Shown here one piece after another: positions 50,101 through 60,995 of a DNA stretch of 64,000 nt. Position numbers and translations under genes: made by a program. The notes under the pieces are model-generated. The model made no database searches, was not told the DNA's origin, and was given only the letters and a program-made list of their open reading frames with translations. Each line of letters opens with the position of its first letter. Position 1 is the first letter of the stretch. Location of the stretch: assembly GCF_010183535.1 (NCBI RefSeq), contig NC_071333.1, positions 16,366,587 through 16,430,586 on the forward strand. Direction: 5' to 3'. This DNA is from Caenorhabditis remanei. Lineage: Eukaryota > Nematoda > Chromadorea > Rhabditida > Rhabditidae.

Positions 50101-50346
50101 ATCCGAATCCGAAGCTTATGGAGTAAGTCTTAGTGAGAGTTTTACTATTACACACGCAGAACGCATTTTCAGATTGTAAAACTGATGGCTGATTTCGGAG
50201 GACATCTTGGATTGTGGTCTGGAGTCTCAGTAATGACTTGTTGCGAGTTTGTGTGTTTGGCAATTGAGCTATTCATCATGGCCATTTCACATCATGTCAA
50301 CCAGCAGAGAATTCGGCGACGAGAAAATGCAGCCAATGATTTTTGA
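47140..50346 (+). CDS. mec-10: Degenerin (DEG/ENaC) sodium channel subunit, MEC-10-like
   Basis: Seventeen exons join in phase to 720 residues: 47140-47408, 47457-47549, 47613-47734, 47777-47859, 47901-48185, 48285-48354, 48485-48561, 48615-48707, 48753-48835, 48882-48956, 49003-49103, 49167-49327, 49371-49466, 49644-49819, 49872-50000, 50047-50122 and 50173-50346. The cytosolic N-terminus contains the degenerin signature [14 protein letters not shown]. Transmembrane segment 1 is at about residues 122-142 ([19 protein letters not shown]). A large Cys-rich extracellular domain carries [14 protein letters not shown] and FGYSAPTGY. Segment 2 follows [14 protein letters not shown] at about 672-700. 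Ala669 just before DFGG likely matches the degeneration-sensitive site of C. elegans MEC-10. The family forms the MEC-4/MEC-10 mechanically gated channel of touch receptor neurons. The match to MEC-10 is far closer than to MEC-4. Exon 11 uses a GTTGGT donor. Confidence 0.95.
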
Positions 50347-50612
50347 GCAACCCAGTGCTCACTAGTTTGGATATAACTTGCATTAATTTTTATTTTGGTT
50401 TTTTGACCTCAATGAAGTTTTGAACAAATAATTTTTTTGATAAAAATTGTTAATTTGGTTTATTAAAACAACTAAAGGTTCAGTGCAACATGACCAGACA
50501 TGTTGTGTCTCTCATTTAACAAAAATTAGTCCAAGAATTAATTCCAATTAATTATTACAAAACCCAGAAACCCAAATCACCTGTGAAACGCAGGTGCTAT
50601 CTGATGGAAGCA

Positions 50613-50652
50613 GCTTTCACATATCGAAAGAAGCGCTTTCACATATCGAAAG
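50613..50652. repeat. Doubled dyad motif GCTTTCACATATCGAAAG
   Basis: The 18-base motif occurs at 50613-50630 and again at 50635-50652 (22-base spacing). Each copy is a partial palindrome (CTTTC...GAAAG). It lies in a GC-richer block and could be a protein-binding site or a remnant of an older repeat. Confidence 0.5.
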
Positions 50653-51495
50653 ATTTTGCGTACGCGTTACGCCGCCACACGCTGCGTTTTTGGGATGGCA
50701 GTGACGCAAGAAAAGGAAAAAGAATTGACAACCGGATTCGTCCAACGCGGTGGATGAAGCTTCCTCCAATTTTTGGAGAACACTCACCATCCCTCGCTGC
50801 ACCTCACTACAGATTGGGTTTTGTATAGATAATTCAGAAAATGATATTATATATTTGGAAAAGTTGGAAGGAAACATAGAAAAATGAATATTTGGTTCAA
50901 TTTCTTTGTTTTTTTTAGTTAAGTCATGACAAAACAAGTTTTCTAGTTTTTTTTTAGACATCCTCGTTGATCTGTGTCACTTTGATACTTTTTTTTGGTT
51001 CATCTTCTCACGACCACTTTCACACATCTTTTTATTAATTTCCCACACATTTTAAATAAAAATTTAGATTACGCTTGAAAACTTCCAATCTGTAGTCTGC
51101 TTCCTATTAAGAAATCTTTTTCTTTTCTAATCTCATTTATCTTTTCAATTGCATCCTGGGATTCCCAAAGAATGCAGTTTCTCTCCCAGTTTTTTGGAAG
51201 AAAAAGATTCCTTTAACCTTTTATTCCCGCCAATCAAAAAATTGTGACATAGGCAACAGAAGGTTAAAGTGCATCACACTCCAATTGTCACTTGTTGGTA
51301 GATAATGAAGATAACACTGTGATCTTTCCAACACCTCTCCACTTCTCCAAATGATTTAGCCACTTTGCCCCCAATTTTTTTTCGCCATCCTTTTCATTTC
51401 ATTCACTGCATTCTTTGTTTTACCTGTTTCTCTTTTTTCACACATAATTCCAACACAACTTTTGTTCTATTTGAACTAAACTTGGATATCCCTCT

Positions 51496-51666
51496 CCCCC
51501 CCCCCCCCCCTCACAGGATTCTGACTGTGAGGTGCAAAAGTAGGTCAGTTATTTCCAAAGCAACATCGCCTTTCCCAATGGATTGAGGGTGTTCGTTCCC
51601 CCTCATTGTCGAAAGCAAAAGTGTGTGTATTGAAGTAGTTGTCGGGTGTTGGGAGAGGGGGGGGGG
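51496..51666. repeat. Paired homopolymers: 15-C run and 10-G run
   Basis: C(15) at 51496-51510 and G(10) at 51657-51666 lie 146 bases apart and could pair in one strand. The G run may also form a quadruplex-like structure. Length polymorphism is likely. Confidence 0.6.
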
Positions 51667-52091
51667 ATCTGCTTGTAAATAAATTTGCATATAGAATACA
51701 ACTGTGAAACCGATCGAATAAACCGATGGATTTCGGAGATGACATGGAAGATGTAATCGCATTCGTTCTCATTACCTACAATCGCTCCTTTTCCCTTTTC
51801 CTAGATTTGGAACCTCTTTTTTGACTCGTCACTCAAATCTTACATTCTTTTTTTGATGCTTTCATTTGGAAATGAATCCGTGTGCTGTCAGGTTACACGA
51901 AAAATTCACAAATTTTCCTTTTTTGCCAAACTATAATAATACATATAACTGCACAAAAACAAGTCACGAGCTCTTCAAAACGCTATCAACCTCCGCTCTC
52001 CGTATTATCATTCTGATTATTTACCTCGTTTCGTTTTATACTTCTTCTCTGATAACGTATTTACAACTCTATTTCATTTTCAGGTGTAGCC

Positions 52092-53571
52092 ATGGAGTGG
52101 CTATACTGGTTATACTGGCTCTTGGTAATTTCATTCTTTGTATATTCCTTCTACCTGCTACACATCCCATTACCACATGATATCTCCGACCGGTCGAAGT
52201 TAGCAATCGCTGAATTTTTATTAAGATTGTCGAATGAATACTTGGTAAGTATTATTTGTGCAAGAAATATTTTATAGGTCGATGATTTTCAGGGTGATTT
52301 GATTGAAAATGTTTTTGGACCTGAAGTTCGGAACAAAGTTACCAGATTTATTATGAGTGTCGGATTTCTTATTCCAACCAAACCACCTGCAGGAATCACG
52401 GTAATTCAATAAGTGAGCAAACATTTTTCATGAGACAACAGTTTTCAGAGAAAGCGAGTTAGAGTTCAAGGAGTTAGTTGCATTACTTACCAAATTGAAC
52501 AATCGAAAAACGATGGTCTTCTCATTTTCATTCACGGTGGTGGATGGTGCGTTGGGGAAGCAAGTGAGTGAATTTTTTAAACGTTTATGACACCTAACCT
52601 AGTAAAAGTTTCAGAATACTACGATGATATTATGTATCAACTATGTCAAAGAATAGGCTGTAATGGACTATCGATAGATTACCGTCTTGCTCCAGAACAT
52701 CCTTTCCCTGCCGGACTCAATGATTGCCATGCCGTAGTATTAGAACTTTGTAATAATGGGTAAGTGATTCCTAATAACTTTTTTTAATCCATAAATAATT
52801 TCAATTCAAGGCTACCGGACTTGCCGTTCAATAGAAAGAAAGTTTTGATTTCTGGAGATAGCGCAGGAGGGAACCTGGCTGCAGTCGTATGTCAACGAAT
52901 GCATCGAGAACACAACGATGTCCTATTGGGTCAGATATTGATCTATCCGGTTACACATGTTTTCAACTTTACAAGTGCTTCATATCAAGAATATTGGAAG
53001 TCATATGCGGGAACAGCGCTGCTCAATCCAAAGCACATGGCGAGATGGATGCTTTTGTATCTTGGATTAGATGCAACTAAAAGTAATATCAAGAAAGTGA
53101 TGAATTCGCAACATGTTCCGTTGTAAGTAAAAAAAATTTAGGATTCTTGGTAAATCATTTATCTTTAGGAATTTATTGGAACAAAAACAGTATTCATCAT
53201 GGTTGTATCATTTAAATGATAGGAAACAAGAAAAAACTGCTGATTCGGTTTTAACTGAGCAATTTAGAAAGCTTGGAACAAATCCAGATGTCTCTCCAAT
53301 GTTTGGAGATACCGATGGGCTCCCACCTGCTCTAGTTCTAACTGCAGGATATGACGTTTTAAAGTAAGTAACTGCAGAAAAATAACAAGATTTCAGAAAA
53401 AATTTCAGAGATGAAGGAATCCAGTATGCAGACAAACTCAAACAATCTGGAGTTCGAACTGAGTGGTGTCATTATCCACGAGCTTTCCATGGACTTTTCA
53501 ATATGCCAAACAGCAATGATCGAGTTGAAATGATGCAAGCTGTTGTTGATTTTGCGAAAGGGTTACTGTAG
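52092..53571 (+). CDS. Arylacetamide deacetylase-like esterase (AADAC / hormone-sensitive lipase family)
   Basis: Exons are 52092-52244, 52293-52400, 52449-52563, 52615-52759, 52811-53122, 53169-53363 and 53409-53571, joined in phase to 396 residues. The start follows a TTTTCAG acceptor by eight bases. An N-terminal hydrophobic anchor (residues 3-24) suggests a type II membrane protein with a lumenal catalytic domain, as in AADAC. The oxyanion motif HGGG is at 116-119 and the nucleophile is Ser191 in GDSAGG. The probable acid is Asp340 (LTAGYDVL) and the base is His370 (AFHGLF), so the triad is complete. The family hydrolyses acyl esters, amides or stored lipid in the endoplasmic reticulum. 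The substrate here is unknown. The fifth exon is reached by an unusual TTCAAG acceptor. Its position beside mec-10 matches the C. elegans gene I recall as F16F9.4. Confidence 0.92.
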
Positions 53572-53858
53572 TTTTCTTTCTCCATAATTTTCATTTCCTA
53601 TGTAGTTTCACACCTGTAGTCAAGTTAGTTGTCAGTCAAAATATCATTTTCCTTTTTTCTCATTGTCATTTTAAAAAACTCCTCCGGTCGTTCCACTCCA
53701 CTCAATAAGTCTTCTAGTCATTTGTTGCCAATTTGTTAAATTTTCCTTTTCCCTGTATTTTTCTATTTCTTGCGGATAAATTTTTTTAAAGTTTCATTTT
53801 AATGTATACAGGTCAAGATAGAAAAAAAAATTAATAGCCACCCGACATTAAACTAATT

Positions 53859-54647
53859 TTAATAAAAGATTCCAGCGCCGGCATCCACTGGGCCGTTTTC
53901 TTGCTGGAGTCCATGCAGCAATTCCATGTTCCTCTCCACGGTCGACGGAAGGATTTCAAAAAGAGATGGCGCTTTGTCCTCCACAATATTCCAAACTTCT
54001 GAGTAACAAAAGTTGACATTTTATTACTTTTATAAAAGTTACCATCAGAATCCAGCTTCCCATTGTGATCCTTATCAAAGTACTCCACAATTTTCTCAGG
54101 CACCTCTTTCATTGAATAACCCATTTTATCGGTAACAAAACACTCCACTTCTATCATATCCAAAAATTTATCATTGTTCGTATCACAATCCTAAAAATTC
54201 GCTATCAACGACCAAGAGACGTTACAAATGCCCACCTCAAATCCCTTATCAGAAAACCCGCGGATGATGTCCTTGAAATGGTTTTTCACGTCGTCCTTGG
54301 CTAAAATGTTATCAAACGATTGAGTGTTTCATGTCTGCTTGACTTACTCAAGCCGTTGAGAAACTGAGATGCCATATCTAAGTATGTGTTGTCTCCGGAG
54401 TCTTCTTCTATGTCGTGAATACTCTCATCATGGTGGTCATCTATATCATAACTTTGATGTTCTTCAAAATCTGGAATAATTTATTCTCAATAAACAAGAA
54501 TAAATGCAGAAAACACTTACCTGTAGCATATGCTAGGCAGATTACTAAAAATATTACAAGCAGAGATAAATATACATACTTCATACTTTGATTCTGATTA
54601 TCTTGAATTTTAGGTTTCAAATTTTTTGATTTAGCAGTTTTACCCAT
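53859..54647 (-). CDS. Secreted or membrane-anchored EF-hand calcium-binding protein
   Basis: Exons are 54647-54521, 54470-54348, 54300-54236, 54190-54043 and 53998-53859, joined in phase to 200 residues. Two canonical EF-hand loops are seen: DTNNDKFLDMIE (about residues 108-119) and DKDHNGKLDSDE (about 144-155). Both have acidic residues at positions 1, 9 and 12 or equivalents. A hydrophobic stretch (YVYLSLLVIFLVICLAYA) acts as a signal peptide or anchor. If translation starts at the inner Met at 54584, it is a classic signal peptide and the protein has 179 residues. If it starts at 54647, it has a basic 21-residue cytosolic head. The segment after it is acidic (DIDDHHDESIHDIEEDSGDN). The overall plan resembles secretory-pathway EF-hand proteins such as MCFD2 or the CREC family. 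It is convergent with the esterase gene, with 287 bases between the stops. Confidence 0.85.
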
Positions 54648-55966
54648 GAAATATAGATTTTATAGAATTTATAAACTAACAAACCACCATATATCGTGTC
54701 TACTGTTACACGTTGCACATCACTACAGGGATTACCATCGGATTTAGTTTAGTACACCACATTCATTTCTCGACAACCTCTTTTTTTCATAACGATGGTC
54801 ATGATGAAAAGTACATGGTGACGGTTTTGGAGCGAGATAAATAATTGGCAGCTGGAAAAAAGTCAAATGTCGGGGACACTCGGAGGGGACACAAAGGGAT
54901 AAGAATTGAGGTCGAATTCTTGGACGTTATCGAGAATGGATGGATGAATTTTGGCACAAAAAATAGAGACTTTTTGGATCAAGGTCGGTTTTGAAGGAAG
55001 GAAGGCCGATGATGAATTGCGTCTTTTCTCATTCGAAATGAATTTCTGTTTGGTCAGCACACACTTCTACCGCAATCCGTTTTTCCGAGAAGACGAACGC
55101 TCAGTGCTCTTCACCCAGTTTGGTGATCTACATTGTGGATTTTCACTAAAACTAAATTCTTGCAAATGCCTTCTCTATGAATAAAATTAAAAAATGCTTT
55201 TAAAAAATGATGGGAACTTTTCTCATGTGATTCTGATTCTTATGATCTTATGAACAAATAATTATCAAGATGTCATATAAAGTGACTCATAGGAATTTTT
55301 GGTACAGATTTGGTAATATCAGTTCGTGAAAAGTACAGTATCCACCCCAACAAGACTTGAATTTGCAAAAAAAAGTACAAAAATCCGTAGTCGCTTTGCC
55401 TTAACAGACCAATTTTTTCCCAAATCCAAATTAGTTGAATTCAGGTCATCACTAAATTCCGTACAACCTAAGTACCAGTCTCCGAAATTGCGCATCATTC
55501 TTTACTTTTTTTTATCATCTTTCTTTTTCCCCCATTTTTTACCGCGCCTTCTCCCAAATCACACTCTGATTGGGGAGGAGAGAGCATTCCAATGGCACTG
55601 ACCTACTTTGAAGAAATGGATAGAAGACAAATCGTCCTTGCTTCTTTTCATTTCTCTTCTTATCATCTCAGTCTTACTCGTACGCGTAAGACCGAGACTT
55701 TTTCTCGCCAAACGGAGTATGTCATATATCAGCAGGAAGTCCACCCGTCTACTATTTTGAAACTATGTGTGTGTGTGTCTTCTAAACACCTTCCTACTTT
55801 CTTACTAGTTACCTTGAAACTCACTTCCTTTACTAGCACTCAGATTGACCGATCTTATCGCACTTTGGTTGTTTGTCTCCTGTTGTTGGTTTACTCGGTT
55901 TTTTAGGTTTTCCTTCTTATTTCAATTTCTGTGTTTCCGTGATTTTCCCATATTCAATTTTTTCAG
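54648..55966. other. Divergent promoter region between the EF-hand and dpy-6-like genes
   Basis: About 1.3 kb with no gene supported. It should hold the promoters of both flanking genes. A pyrimidine-rich run and an ATTTTTTCAG acceptor directly abut the dpy-6 ATG. Confidence 0.45.
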
Positions 55967-58900
55967 ATGAGGTATGCGTGGGTGGTCTCGTTGTCAATTA
56001 TACTACTGGGTAGTTATCTGGAGGCTAGCAGCTTGTTAAGCAAGACAATCCATTCCGATGGATCGAGAGGTAAGATAACCAAAATACCTTTCATTTTCAT
56101 CTTTTTTCATCTCCAGATTTCAAAATTATCAAGCACATCAAGAAAAATACCTGTACATGCTCCTGCAACTGTGTCCCTGATGTCGCTTCCAACCCGTTTG
56201 ATGTAACAACCACAATTTCTTCCATCAACAACGATAACGTGGATATCGGACCAAGTGTAGACCCAAATCCTACTGGATCTTCGTTGTTTCAAGAAATCGA
56301 AGCAACTGTTGGAGGTCAAACAGTGAAGTCGGACCACAACATAGATTCAAGTGTGGAGATGGAAAAGAAAGAGAAGGTTACTGCTGAAACCACAACCACT
56401 ACTGCTGGAACCACCACTGCTGCTGAAACCACTACCACTACAGAACCTTCAACAACCGTTGAAGTTATCACTGGTTCAGTTGTCATCAACACAGAATCTG
56501 ATTCAAGTACGGAAACTACGTCAGAACCTTCATCCACTAGCGAAACAACAACTACTCAGCAATCCACGAGCGCTCCAGAAACTACTACGACTGAAATTTC
56601 CTCAACAGAAGCAACAACACCTGCTGAAACTTCTATAGAAAGTACAACCGCTGAAGCTATCACATCTGAAATCGTTTCAACATTGGCTTCGGAGGATGAG
56701 ACTACTGTAACGGTGACTTCCACGGAACCTGCTACTGTCACATCAGAGATTGTCACAATGGCAGCACCGACTGAAGCAACAACTACCGAGTCAGAGCCTA
56801 CCACCTCTGAAGTGGTTACCAGTACATCTACGGAGGAACCAACTACTGTGACAGAAGCTACCACAACTACTGAAGCAACCACAACAACAGAAGCTACTAC
56901 CCCAACTGAAGCTGCAACAACAACTGAAGCTACCACAACCACATCCGAAGAAGTCACTACAACTACAGAGGAACCTACGACTACCACCACGGAGGAAACC
57001 ACAGTTTCTACCACCACAGAGGCTCCAACAACCACGACAACAACCACTGAGACACCAACCACTAAGATACCAACGGATGAACCAACTACCCCGGAAGTTG
57101 ACAACAAAATTTCTGGAGCAGTGACTGGAAAACCTGAAACCACACACTGGCCGAATACCAATACCACTCCAAACTTTGACACAACCACTGAACCATTTGT
57201 TGCGAAATCCGAAGATGATGAGACATCGACAAAAACATCTGCAGGTTAGTTAGATTTTGATCGAATTAGGTAATAGAATGTGTAGATTAGCTGAATGACC
57301 AACCGCCGCGTAAAGTGATAAGATATCTTCTTTTGGGAAAGGTTTACGACAAGGAAAGAGAGACACAAGAGAGAAATGATAAAAATAGACATTTCAGAGA
57401 CCACTACCCCAGAGGAGGAAGCAACAACAACAATCATAGCACAAACCGTTTCAGCAGGTGAATTTCTAACATTTTATTTGATTACTCGTTACATTTTTAT
57501 GACTTATAGATCATCAGAGTTTGACGAATAAATAACATATTTCCAGAACAATCAACTTCTTCCCCAAGTATTGAAACTACAGTTACCACCGAAAAGCCAA
57601 CCGAAGTCTTCCACAGTACAATCAAACTCAAAGTTTCAACTGTAGAGGACACGAAGGAAACAACCACTACAGAAAAACCAAAGGAGACCACCACACAAAA
57701 AGTTGAAGTGACCAAGCCTACCAAAAAGGAACAAGTGAAAGTGACGCCGAAATTGGAGCTATCTATTGACGAGCCAACGCACACCAAGAAACCAACAACA
57801 GGTTAGAATTCCCTCATAGATAATAAAATTGAAAATGTTTATGTTTCAGTAACATCGAAGCCTACTAAACCTTCTAGTACCATTACAACAACTACTACAT
57901 CATCCACAACTGAAGAACCAACTACTTCTTCTACCACGGAAACAAAGATTTCCACTGAAGAGACCACAACTGCCTCTGAGGCAACAACAACCACGGAGGA
58001 AGCAACTACCACTGAGAAAGCGGCAACTACTGAGAAAGTTACCACCACAGAGGAGCCAACCACCACTTCTGTAGAGACGACCACCGCGGAGCAGTCTACT
58101 ACCACTGAAGCGTCTACAACCACAGAAGAACCATCGACTACTGCAGAAGCTACAACTACTACTACAGAAGAACCATCTACTGCAACAGAAGATCCATTGG
58201 CTACTACAGAAGAGCCGTCTACTACTGCAGAAGCTACAACCACTACTACAGAAGAGCCATCAACTACTACAGAAGAGCCCTCTACTACTACAGAAGAGCC
58301 GTCTACTACTGCAGAAGCTACAACCACTACCACAGAAGAGCAATCAACTACTACAGAAGAGCCCTCTACTACTGCAGAAGCTACATCCACTACGACGGAA
58401 TCCACAACGACTGATGAGCCATCCACAACCACAAAACCGGAACAAATAACAACATCTCAAGAATTATCGACGACTCCAACTGAAACCACAACTGTCAAAA
58501 CTGAAACTTCCCCAGCAACACCAGATGAGACGACTACTACAGAAACCTTACCGACCGCTACAAACCAGACGAGCACTCCAGAAGCAACGTCTACACAGTC
58601 AACTGCACTTGTAACAAACTCAACGGAGGCTTTGACGACTACTGAAAAAGTGACAACTGTAGCATCTGTGGTCATTGAAACTTCTACCCAACGTGAACTC
58701 CCAGAAAGATGGAAGGCAATCGTGAACAAGTTAAAGCACAAACTGGAGGTTCTCAAAGAGCAGAAGAGATTGTTGAAAGAAAAGGATAGTACTTCTACAA
58801 CCGAGTCAACTACCGTAATCGCAGAGAATGTGGATTCTGCCACAACTGAAAAGTCTGAAGATGTTTCTACGACCACGACAGAAGAAGTGACCACAGAGGA

Positions 58901-60314
58901 GCCAACTACAACAACTACTGCTACAGAAGCAACCACAACAACTACCGCTTCCACTACTTCGGTATCTACTATTGAATCTACTACTGAATCGACAACAACT
59001 ATGCCCACAACTGCTGAAACCACTACAACTACGTCCACAACTGCTAAAACAACCACATCCACAGAACCTTCCACTACTGAATCAACAACTACCACTGCTG
59101 AAAAGACCACTACATCTGAACAAGAAGGATTTGTAACTGGAGAGTCTACAACGACATCAGAAGCTACCACCAAATCATCAGACTCCAATGAATCCTCTTC
59201 CGCGGAGAAAACAGGAGCACGTCGTGATTTTGTACCAAAGAAGCATAAGACCACTGTAGCCGCGTCGACTACGACAGAAGCAACTACTACCACAACTACA
59301 GAATCTACTACTTCTGAGACAACCACTGAGGCTACTACTACTACCGTAGAAACCACAACATCTGAGGAAACGTCTGGAGCCGCTTTTGTGACTGGTACTT
59401 CTATCGATGGTAAGTGATTACAGTCTGTGTAAAAAACAATATATTATCTTCAGAGACTACAATTGATACTATCGAGTTGCTCAACAAGATCAATAATACA
59501 AACATTTCTCAACCAAAGCCAACAGACATCTCAAAGACAGATGCCCTCTCATCTCTTATTAGTGGACTGATTGGATCATTCACCAAGGCACCAGTAGCAA
59601 GGTATATCCATCTTCAGTTTTAAATCTTAAAATTATTTATATTATTCCAGAATCCCCACTACCGAGGCACCATTTATCACTGCGCCCGACGCTCCTACCA
59701 CTGAATTCACATCTGAGGAACCAGCTGGAGACATACGTAGAACCGAGCCAGTAGATACGTTGGACAGAGAAGGAGCTATTGAAAAAGAGATGAGAGAACA
59801 GAGAATCAGAATTGAGCAAGCAAAGCAGCTCCGTGAGGCAGAACAAAAACTTCAAGCATTGAATGAGCAACAAGTTGAAGAGAAGGCAAGAGCTGAAATG
59901 TTGGAAAGACAGCAAAAGATGTTGGAACAGCTCAAAGAGTTGAAGGAAGCAGAGGAACGGCAGAGAGTCCTTTTGGAGCAGGAACAGTTGCAAGAGGAAG
60001 AGAGAAGACGTTTGATAGCAGAGAAGCAGGAGGAGATTGAGTTTGGCTCAATTAAGACGACTACTGAAGCATCCAAATTCAAGTATAGATTGAGACCGGC
60101 ACAGGTGAATATTTTCAAACTTTTTCAGTCTTTGCAAATTACTAATTTTGTTAAATTCCAGTGCGCTGCTATCAACAAATTCACCAGAGTGTTCAACATC
60201 ACCGACCCATCTGAATGGATTCAGAAAAACTGTGAATTTGCTAAACGCTACTTCCCAGAAGCGTCCTGCCCGCAGATTCAAGCACTCATTGAATCATGCT
60301 TCGCATTCCTCTAA
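55967..60314 (+). CDS. dpy-6: Secreted mucin-like cuticle protein, DPY-6-like
   Basis: Exons are 55967-56069, 56117-57244, 57398-57457, 57547-57801, 57850-59409, 59454-59601, 59651-60104 and 60162-60314, joined in phase to 1286 residues. A signal peptide (MRYAWVVSLSIILLGSYLEA) is followed by a short Cys cluster (NTCTCSCNCVP, about 45-55). About 950 residues of Thr/Ser/Glu-rich mucin repeats follow (TTTEEP, STTAEATTTTTEE), broken once by a charged helix (WKAIVNKLKHKLEVLKEQKR). A long Glu/Arg/Gln coiled coil lies at about 1123-1215. A 50-residue C-terminal module with four cysteines ends the protein. The ATG sits at the acceptor TTTTTTCAG. In C. elegans dpy-6 is a mucin-like gene needed for cuticle shape. 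This gene matches in architecture and in its position near mec-10, not by residue-level comparison. It is probably a secreted O-glycosylated matrix protein of the hypodermis. Confidence 0.82.
58130..58400 (+). repeat. Coding tandem repeat array in dpy-6
   Basis: A 21-base unit encoding STTTEEP is repeated and alternates with a longer unit encoding STTAEATTTTTEE. The copies differ at a few third-codon positions, a sign of recent expansion. Such arrays often vary in copy number between strains. Confidence 0.8.
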
Positions 60315-60995
60315 ATTATAATCCATAATTTCTCCTATTATCTACTATCTCAGCGATATTATTTGAAATTCATCCATCCCAGTTTGCTACGTGTCCTTGT
60401 GCTTTTAAAAACTTCTCAGTTTGACCCAGTTCTCATTTTTATGTTTTCATCATATACTACTCTTTTTGCCTTCCCATGATTATTATTTGTGATCACTACC
60501 ATTTCTCAATATTATTATTATATGGATTTTTATTTTAAAAAAGTAAAATGAAATGATAAATCGAAAAAGAAACATATGACAGACATAGTAAAACTTTAAA
60601 ACGAGAGAGAGAGAGAGAGAGAGTGAGGAGAAACCAGCGAAAAGTGATTTGAAAACAAAAACATCACAATGGAAAAAAAAGAGACAGTGAGTTATGGACT
60701 GGAATAATGGGGATTGAGAAAAATCTATGATCTAGATATTTCTGGTACAAGTTTCGGTCCTATCCGTACTACGTCGAAAAAATGGTTTCATTCTTTTAAT
60801 TTTTATTAGATTTTCTTCTTTTTTTAATTTTTCTGTTATATTATATGAATTTTTGATTCAACTCGAAACTTCGAGTTTATAAATTTGTTTCTTTAGAACA
60901 TTGCATGTACACTTAATGATTAGAAATACCAGTGACTATTTGGCATAATGGTGAGAATGGTCATGTGAAGAGAATGAAGAAGGAAAAGGGACATT
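60315..60995. other. Convergent 3' region between dpy-6 and the LITAF gene
   Basis: Shared 3' flanks with no gene. It includes a (GA)n microsatellite at 60603-60623 and T/A-rich sequence suited to polyadenylation on both strands. Confidence 0.5.
60603..60623. repeat. (GA)n microsatellite
   Basis: About ten GA units in a row, followed by GTGAGGAG. Confidence 0.9.

Larger units (their letters stand above)
50347..52091. other. Intergenic between mec-10 and the esterase gene
   Basis: No gene is supported. The region contains a doubled 18-base motif (50613-50652), a 15-C run (51496-51510) and a 10-G run (51657-51666). A pyrimidine-rich tract ends in a CATTTTCAG acceptor just before the esterase start. 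Confidence 0.45.

Noticed and set aside
50617..50961. 114-codon minus-strand frame after mec-10
   Set aside because: No homology recognised. It spans the doubled dyad motif and T-rich sequence and has no splice or start support.
58457..59356. 299-codon open frame on the minus strand within dpy-6
   Set aside because: It is the antisense reading of Thr/Glu repeat codons, which turns into Val/Ser runs. The plus-strand exon is supported by phase, splice sites and architecture. The same applies to minus frames at 56556-57188 and 57839-58432.
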